The notes under the pieces: generated by a model
Told to the model about the DNA's origin: nothing
The model's database searches: none
Seen by the model: only the letters and a program-made list of their open reading frames with translations
In this document: one piece after another, positions 56,851 through 64,000 of the stretch
Layout: each line of letters opens with the position of its first letter
Numbering within the stretch: position 1 is the first letter of the stretch
Program-made: the position numbers and the translations under genes
Assembly (NCBI RefSeq): GCF_000226095.1
Contig: NC_016477.1
Location: 806,001-870,000 of the forward strand
From: Thermothelomyces thermophilus ATCC 42464
Lineage: Eukaryota; Ascomycota; Sordariomycetes; Sordariales; Chaetomiaceae
Reading direction: 5' to 3'
DNA: 64,000 nt

Positions 56851-59800
56851 AATCGCTACTTTTAATACTTCTTACGTCTAGGTATATTAAAACCTTGTTA
56901 GGAAGGACGCCGTTAGAATCGCCTTAATTGTTAGAGTTTAGAAACCTTACTTTAGACTTGGAAACCAAGTATTATACTTAAGCAGACATTATAGTAGATA
57001 AGCTTACTAAAGTTATTCGGGTTATATTCCCTTTACCGATAGATAAGGGATTACCTAGTCTCTTCTCTAGTTATAATACTACTAAATACCTCGAGCGTTT
57101 CGAAAAAGCTTATAAGATCTTTAGTAAAGATAATAGTAATAAGATCTCCTACTTCGAGTAGTAATATACGGATGACCTCTAGGAAATCTTAGACTAGTGG
57201 CCGGAGTTAAAGAAGAAGGATTAGGCTACTTTTGAAGCTATTGTTAAAGAATGCTAGAAGTAGAACGACTCTTACTAGGAAACCTCTACTCGAGAGCTAG
57301 AGCATCTTCTAGATTCCTAGTACGCGAATTCGGCCAAGTCTATCTACGACTACCTAAAGCACGTTAATGTCCTGCTTACCCGAGTGCCGAAGAAGAAGAA
57401 AGCGGTCTATTAGTTATTAGGTATCTAGAAGGTATAGGACAGATTTCTCCTTACTCTCTGGACTAGTCTTTAGGTCTATAAGAAAGGTGATTTACAGGTT
57501 AATAATATAGAGTAGGAGGACTTCTATAACTTTATATAGAAGTATCTATATAAGGGAGTTAATATTAGGTTAGTATACTATAAGTTAGATCCGAAAGGAG
57601 GAAAAGTCAAACTATAGGTAAGCTAGACCATTAAGAAGAGTCCTTCGGCTCCCTAGATATAGGAAAGTCCTTTAGGTTTATCTGCCTAAAGAGATACTAC
57701 CTTTAATAAGATCGTTAACGGGCTTATAGACGCCTTATATAAGCTTCGGATTAATAAGGGCAAAGTTAGCCGTAGATCCTTAAATAGAGGTAGGCATTCC
57801 CGTAATCGGACGGACGACCTAAGCGATAACGAGATCAAGGAAATCTAGACCTACCTGTCAGCTACTTAAGAGTCTTAGCAAAAGAAAAAGAGCGGCAGGT
57901 TCCGGCTAAGTTTAACCTTAGCTATACCTTATAGCTACTACTACTATGGTAACTAGATGTACTTTGCCTATAGATATCCAGTCCTAATAGAGGATATCTA
58001 TAATAGTGTTATCTATTGGCCTAGTTTTAAGTAGATCTTAGGTAAGAGAGATCCTAGTCTTCTAGAAAGCTAGTAAGTCGAAATCCTTAGTAAGGATATA
58101 GCTACTATAGCTAATTAGAGGACTTAGTAGTATATTATTTACGCTTATACCTCTCTTTAGCTAGATCTTCCTAGTTAAGAGCTATACTAACAGTTTATAA
58201 AGAGCTACTAAAAGGAGTATAGTTAGGAGTACTATCTAAACCTAAACCTCATTACTAATAAGGCCTTCCTTTAATATATTAAAGGTTTATACCTACTAGA
58301 AGTAGTTATAACCTCCCTTAATTGCCTTACTAATATTAAGAGAGTTTCCCCGGAGTTAATCTATAACTATACTAAGGCTAGAGATATTAATTTCTAGATA
58401 GATCGTAAGCAAGGTAGATATACCCTTATCTAATAGGTAAAATAGACGACGTCTCGGACGGACGACCCTATTTTTGCTACCGATTATAAGGGCTTACTAG
58501 CAGACGCGTCATAGTCTGACTAGACGGCGACGTAAGCTTTTAATGCTGTCAAGTCGGAGGTTAATAGTAAAGATATTTCTAATAGGGATGGCGATATAGT
58601 AACTATAGTATAGAGTACTACCCTTGTAAAATGCCATTTTATAGAAACGGAAGACGAGCTAATATAGGATCCTATCTAGTAAGAGGGGACCGATAAAGCG
58701 AAGACTATTTGATTACTAAAAAGGAATATAGAAGTAGGAAGAACTAACCCTCTAGCTATAAGCTAAGGGGTTATAGCTACTGCTAAGAGGGCTACCGATC
58801 TAGCTAGCGAGGGAGCTCTCCCCCTGGCTAGATAGAAACGAACCGTTTGCTTTAGGGAATTAGAGAAATCGACTAAGGAAAACGTAGCCTATGACGTACT
58901 CTCTCTGGTTAGTAAGGCTCTTTAAGCAAAGATACTTACTATTGACGAGGTCTTAGGGATCTCTCTAGCGTTTAAGAATACGCTAATTACATTCCTTAAG
59001 CAGGATTATAAAAGCCCTCGAGAGGTGATCAAGTATAAGGGCTTGGCTATTCCCTTCTCTAATAAGCCGGCTTTATAAGTAAGAGGGAGAGCGTTATAAG
59101 AGGTTAAGATATACCTTAGCTATCTAGGTAGATAGGGTAACGTTAAGGGAGAGGAGTTTGTAATTATAGTCCTAGTATTTCTAGGGGTTATTAGTGATAG
59201 CTAGTAGGCCGTTGTAATAGATGGTTTCTAGAGCGACTATTTTATTAGACGGCGAGACTAGCTAGACTTGTAAGAGATCGAAACATCCTTCTAGGCTTTA
59301 ATCTATATACTCCCCACTAGCTAGAAGATCTAAATAGGTATACTTATACGGATATATGTATTGCTAATGCTCTACTATAACTTTAAGAATCTAAGGGGTA
59401 AAAAGGTACTTACTTTAATTAATACCAGATCTAAGTATAATATAATTACCCTTAGCCCAGTATAGAGATACTATCTCCCTATATAGATGACGACGGTAAT
59501 TTCCTAGGGTCTTTATAATAATAGGCCGTTTACTAGGGAAACGGTTAATATAATTATCTTAGGGGCTATCTTGATCTATAAGCATTTCTTTGTTTTAGAT
59601 AGAAATACTAGTAGTTACTAAATCTTACTAGGTATACGATTTATCTATAATACAAGCCTAACGTTTAGCTATAAAGCTAGCCATCTAGTTATAGCGAATA
59701 TTGTTACTAAGAATAAATTAATTAAAGCGTTAGTTATCTCGGACGTTATAGCTAAAATGACGTTCGAAAGAAAACATTAACTTATAGGGGACGAACTCTA

Positions 59801-60420
59801 GTGTCTAGTCATAACGACTACCGCTGCCCCTACGTTCGCCGACGTTTAGGACGGTGAAATTCTACTTAGATTTCTCAATAATTAGGCTAGTAAAGCTATT
59901 TTTAATATAATACTAAGGATTTCTTACCTACCTCTTATTAATACGCTTACTAAAGTTTTAACATTTTGTCTTACTAGATAGGATACTTTAAAATGGAGAT
60001 ACTAGGAAGCAGAGGGCGAAACAGACGAGCCTAGTTATTTAGATAGACGGAAAACGCTTAGGAAGCTTGTATTAGAGGTTAGAAAAGGGTTATAGGAGGT
60101 ATAGACGTTTACTATATAAAAGTCTACGGCTAGAAACGTTCACCCCATGGATACGGCCGTTAGTAATAGTTTAGTACCTAACGGTAACCCTAACTAGCGG
60201 AAACGGTGCCTAGAGGAAGCTACTAAAAAGATAAAGTTTAGGTTAGAGTAAGATAGCCTTATTATACTATGGTTTTCGGACCTAGAGCCTAGGATACGGC
60301 TTATAGCTAAATAGCTTAATATATTACTTACGTCTATAGGAAGCTTTCTATCTAACTAGGAGAAGGAACTCTTCGTACAGGTCCTACGGAACCATAAGGC
60401 CACCCTAGTATAGGATTTTA
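56850..60420 (+). pseudogene. Element C gag-protease polyprotein, RIP-degraded, cut by A5
   Basis: One register runs from about 56850 to at least 59600 with only RIP-type stops. The N-terminal part is a capsid-like helical region, with the motif Y-L-E-R-F-E-K-A-Y-K-I-F near 57090. A zinc knuckle at about 57936-57982 reads S-Y-Y-Y-Y-G-N-stop-M-Y-F-A-Y-R-Y, which is CYYCGNWMHFAYRC after RIP on Cys, Trp and His. Much further on, at 59412-59450, L-I-N-T-R-S-K-Y-N-I-I-T is a retropepsin site (DTGS to NTRS). RT is not reached before A5. The family is not identified beyond an LTR-retroelement Gag-protease, and Gag is very long (over 800 residues before the protease). Confidence 0.68.
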
Positions 60421-60847
60421 TGTCACGGAAATATGTATATAGATGCCACCTAAGCCACTAGCACGAACGGGCCAATCAAGCCAAAGGAATGATAGACCAA
60501 TCAGGACAGGATCACGCTTAGCAAGAAATGATCCTAATAGAGGATTACTAGCTTACGATATAAGCTAGGTAAGCCAATATAAATGATTACCATAACTGCT
60601 AGTAATCCTAGGAGTATATATACATATAAATAGTCACTCGTTATAGTAGACTCTAGGAGTTTACCAATAGTAACAATTACAATTACAGTACTTATACCAA
60701 GCATTGCTAATTACTATAAGAGATAACTCTAGTATTGTTATAAACCCTTTAGCTTTACCAAATCCCTTAGATAACCTGCCTACTTGTCCCGCCTAATCTA
60801 CCTCCGTCTAGACCCTTTCAGAAGAAGTCTAAGTTAGGTTCGTCACA
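60421..60847 (+). repeat. A5 5' LTR (427 bp) with replaced U3
   Basis: Starts TGTCACGGAA and ends GTCACA. From about 60630 onward it matches family A LTRs closely. The first ~210 bases share little beyond the terminus and two CCAAT boxes. The nested inverted repeat of the usual U3 is missing. Confidence 0.8.
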
Positions 60848-60874
60848 CGTTATTACCACTCCCTTTGTTCTATC

Positions 60875-63136
60875 ATAGTTTAGAACGGAGGTGACTTCGA
60901 CCTTGACATCGATATAGCTACTAACGTTACGGCCGAACAGCTGCTCGCTTAGCTTAGTCAACTCTAGTAGCAGATCTAGGAGTTAGACTAGAGAGACAAG
61001 GCTGCTCAAGCTCGAATCAAGGAACTCGAGAATCGTAAAAAGTACTTACAGAAGTTAGTTAACGAGGCCTACGCTAAAATCGAGGTACTTAAGGGCGCCA
61101 AAGCGAAGCGTATCACGATCGAACTACCTGGCAAATACGGAGGAACTAAGGAGGATCTTGTAAGATTCCTAACAAACCTCCGATCTTACTTCCGGCTTAA
61201 TAACGACAAGTTTCTAGACGATAAAGCTAAAGTCCTCTATATAGCTATAAGATTAGAGGGCAAGGCACTTAGATAGTTTAAGCCTATATAGAATGACTAT
61301 CTTATAGAGGAAGATAAAGACGACTAAGACGTGTTTATATAGGTAGTCTTTCGATCCTACGACTGTTTCGAAGAAGAGCTTTGGAAAGTTTTTAGTGACA
61401 AAGACAAGAAGATTTATATATAAGAAAGACTTGCCAATCTCCGATAGACTAAGTTAGTAACCTCTTATACCATATAGTTTAGACAGGACATACTTAAGTC
61501 TTAGCTTAATGATAAGGCGTTAATATAATTATTCTATAATGGCTTAAAGGAAAAGGTTAAGGACAAGCTATATAAATATAATTAGCCTAAGACTCTAGAC
61601 GAATATATTATATAGGCTATTAAGATTGATGATCGACTCTATATACGAGAGTAGTAAAAACGAGGTCAAATGAATAGAACTACGGTTAAGGCTAACGATA
61701 AGAAAAAACGAGCATATATTAGTACCTCGTATAGGACGTACCCCGGAGCCATAGATATAGACGTAGTATAGAAGCAGGACTAGAAGAAGATAACTAAAGA
61801 TAAGTCCAATATTACCTACTATAACTATAGAAAGAAAGGGTACTATAAGTAAGAATGCCAAAGCCTAAAGAAAGAATAGAAACTAGCCCTCGGAAAGGAA
61901 ATTACGATTATCGACAAAACTACCAAGGACGTCATCAAAGTAGCGGCTATAAGCTACGAAGATAAGGATAGTGATACAGATAATCTCGGATACGACGGTA
62001 ACGGTAAAGACGAATAAGCACCGTACTCCGAACTGGTCACTATAGACCTAGAGACAGGTCTTGCCGAATGGGATATAGTAGGAGAATATATACTGCTAGT
62101 TTCGATTCTCCTAGCCTTGAGGTAGTGGGGTTTTACGGTTATACAGAGGCAGGATAGATCGTAGACAACCGACACCTAAGGAATTAAAAGACCTAGACCT
62201 AATGCTCTATTCCTCTAGGAACAAATCGAATAGTACTGTAACGAAGTTTTCTAACTTAATATAGAACTATATAAACGGGATAGGCGCTTGACTTGACTTG
62301 CCTAGTAGAGCGATGAGATGAAGGACGAAATAAGGGAACTCTAACGTATTATAGAAACTATTAAAGGAGAATAGCCTATGACATATAATAGGCCTAATAG
62401 CTATACCGAGTACCTTAACGATTAGTAACTTAGTAATAATATATAGAACCTAGAATACTAGTTTATATATATAAACCGCAGAAAAGACAAACGTATATAG
62501 GAAAGCTACTAGAAGAAATACTCCTATATTAGCACTAGAGTACCTATAGTCTACATATAATAGGAAGGATTTAGGAAAGAATTCTAATACCTTTTAGGCA
62601 ACGCTATATAACTATACCCTCGATATAAGGCATATATACAAGTGCCCTAGTTCTAGTGTATAGTACACGAATGCTAATACTACTTCTACGACAAATTCGA
62701 AAACAATCACTAGCCGACCCGACAAGGAAATAAGGACGGAAGCTTACGCCCTGTAGAATGGGTCTACAATGCAGGAAACAGAGCGGCCGAATTGCTCTAG
62801 GAGATCGAAGCCCGCAATCTAGAAAGCATCACGATAGTTCCAAAACGAGCCTGGCCTAGGTACTACGGAACGGGACAAGACATATAGGACTTATGCTAGA
62901 GCAACGATTGCCTCTATCACACGGACGAAAAGAAATTACGAATTCGGGAGCTTCAGATAAAGCTATAGCACGTATAATAGAAAGCAAAACGGACCTAATG
63001 GTAGGAAGCTGCAAGCACTCAATGGCTTATAGAAATAAGCACGATCGACGAAGCCGCTATTAGCCAAACAACCAAAGAGGTTAACATTAACCTAGGAAAC
63101 GGGTTAGGGCCCTTTAAGGGGCCTAAAAACCATTAA
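60875..63136 (+). pseudogene. A5 gag, RIP-degraded
   Basis: Start ATG is now ATA at 60875-60877. TAA stop at 63134-63136. Coiled coil, capsid, knuckle (Cys mostly Tyr, near 61820-61860) and the C-terminal extension all align with A4 gag at equal length. Confidence 0.86.
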
Positions 63137-63141
63137 TGCCT

Positions 63142-64000
63142 ACGTAACGGCAAGTAGTAGCACAGTACAGGAGGAACTAGCACAAGAGACCATTATACCA
63201 AGACCTCCTAGTAGAAATATAGGAAATCGCTATAATCTTTAGACGACGACGGCAGGACAAGCGACTATAGATAATAGCATAATAGAAACAGTACGAAATG
63301 CTTATACTAGTAGATAGTAGAGTAGAGATAAACCTGATTTTGCCGATGCTTGTAAATTAGCTACAGATACCCTAGAGAATGAAGCAGAAGTATAGTATAG
63401 TTAAAGGGCCATTTCCGATATAATGGGTATATAGGGAGATTAAACCGATCGATATTACTATAGTAAGGAAGATTATAGTAGTCGTATTTAGCATCGTAGA
63501 CATAAGTAACGATAAAGATATAATATTAGGGTTACTATAATATAAAGATTATAACCTAGACATTAGCTAGAAGAATAGTAGCTACCTATAACCCTAAATA
63601 GAGTTATATTTGACTAGTAAGATAGAGAGTATATAAGGATCACAAGCAGACGATACTTAAGGAAAGGTATATCCTACAGATCTACCGCAAGAGACAGATA
63701 GTAGTAGGCAGACTACTATAGACTTTAGAAGAGGCGGCATAACGACATCGATATCGCAATAGGAGGAACGAGCTAAATCGCCGATAGCTGTTCTCTCCGT
63801 TAACGAATACGGAGCATTATAATTAGAGTAGTAGGTTAAGATAGGAGAAATCGCTAGTATCGCTATAGATAGAACTAAGTTCGTATACTATTAGAAAACC
63901 GAGGGACGAGACAAGACTAGGGAAGTACCGAAGGAATATAAAGGATACCTAGCATTCGAACCGAAACATCTAGAAGGACTACTAGAATACGGCCTATAAG
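63142..64000 (+). pseudogene. A5 pol, 5' part (protease and start of RT)
   Basis: Aligns with the first ~285 codons of A4 pol, including the protease region near 63310-63330 where DSG has become D-S-R. Continues past the window edge. Confidence 0.83.

Larger units (their letters stand above)
60421..64000 (+). mobile_element. A5: family A chromovirus with a divergent U3, RIP-mutated, incomplete
   Basis: The 5' LTR is followed by gag and the start of pol, then leaves the window. The left flank is TTTTA (60416-60420); the right flank is not available. Gag has the same 2262 bp length as in A4. Confidence 0.88.

Noticed and set aside
1-64000. Centromere or pericentromere
   Set aside because: AT-rich, RIP-mutated nested chromoviruses fit a fungal centromere, but equally a subtelomere or any heterochromatic block. 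CENP-A or H3K9me3 data would be needed.
1-64000. tRNA, rRNA, CRISPR or host protein genes
   Set aside because: None was recognised on either strand. All supported coding signal belongs to retroelements.

Overview
The window looks like a transposon-only, AT-rich block from a filamentous ascomycete (Pezizomycotina). I found no host gene. Almost everything is nested retrotransposon sequence carrying repeat-induced point mutation (RIP). Reading frames stay in register over kilobases, but CAG, CAA and TGG codons have become TAG or TAA, catalytic Asp has become Asn, and zinc-binding Cys and His have become Tyr. These are all C-to-T or G-to-A changes.

Four element families can be told apart. Family A is a Ty3/Gypsy chromovirus with a ~447 bp LTR, found as five copies: A1 10851-26033 (+), A2 15289-22869 (-), A3 37347-52531 (-), A4 42774-50369 (-) and A5 60421-64000 (+, runs off the end). 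Family B is a second chromovirus with a 333 bp LTR: B0 1-681 plus 7735-8395, B1 682-7729, and B2 10376-37048. Family L is a Tad-like LINE on the minus strand: L1 8396-10375, L2 29276-33506, and L3 37076-37346 plus 52537-55613. Family C is the 5' part of a gag-protease retroelement, about 55639-60420. Target-site duplications recover the order of insertion: A2 sits in A1, A1 in B2, L2 in B2, A4 in A3, A3 in L3, and B1 in B0. B2 lies inside or at the edge of L1, and L1 lies in B0.

A4 is the only intact element. Its two 448 bp LTRs read identically, it has a 5 bp target duplication (TTACT), and gag, pol and an accessory gene are all open. It is not mutated, although it lies inside heavily mutated relatives. 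Its sequence also gives the expression logic. Transcription would run from a TATA/CCAAT promoter in the LTR. Reverse transcription would be self-primed, Tf1-like, because an 11-nt stretch of the LTR is complementary to the site just after the 5' LTR. Gag-Pol would be made by a -1 frameshift at GGGAAAC, six bases before a GC stem-loop. The pol product ends in a chromodomain.

The most unusual feature is that both chromovirus families carry an extra spliced gene between pol and the 3' LTR, on the strand opposite gag-pol. In family A it encodes a 196-residue protein with a complete Zn2Cys6 (Gal4-type) cluster followed by a coiled coil. In family B it encodes an unrelated protein of about 329 residues with an acidic tail, behind its own conserved TATAAATA box. 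The two genes look unrelated but share position, orientation and a single intron near the 5' end. Other notable points are a 615 bp identical tract shared by two otherwise diverged LINE copies, a copy of family A with a replaced U3, and an unresolved junction where B2, L3 and C meet.
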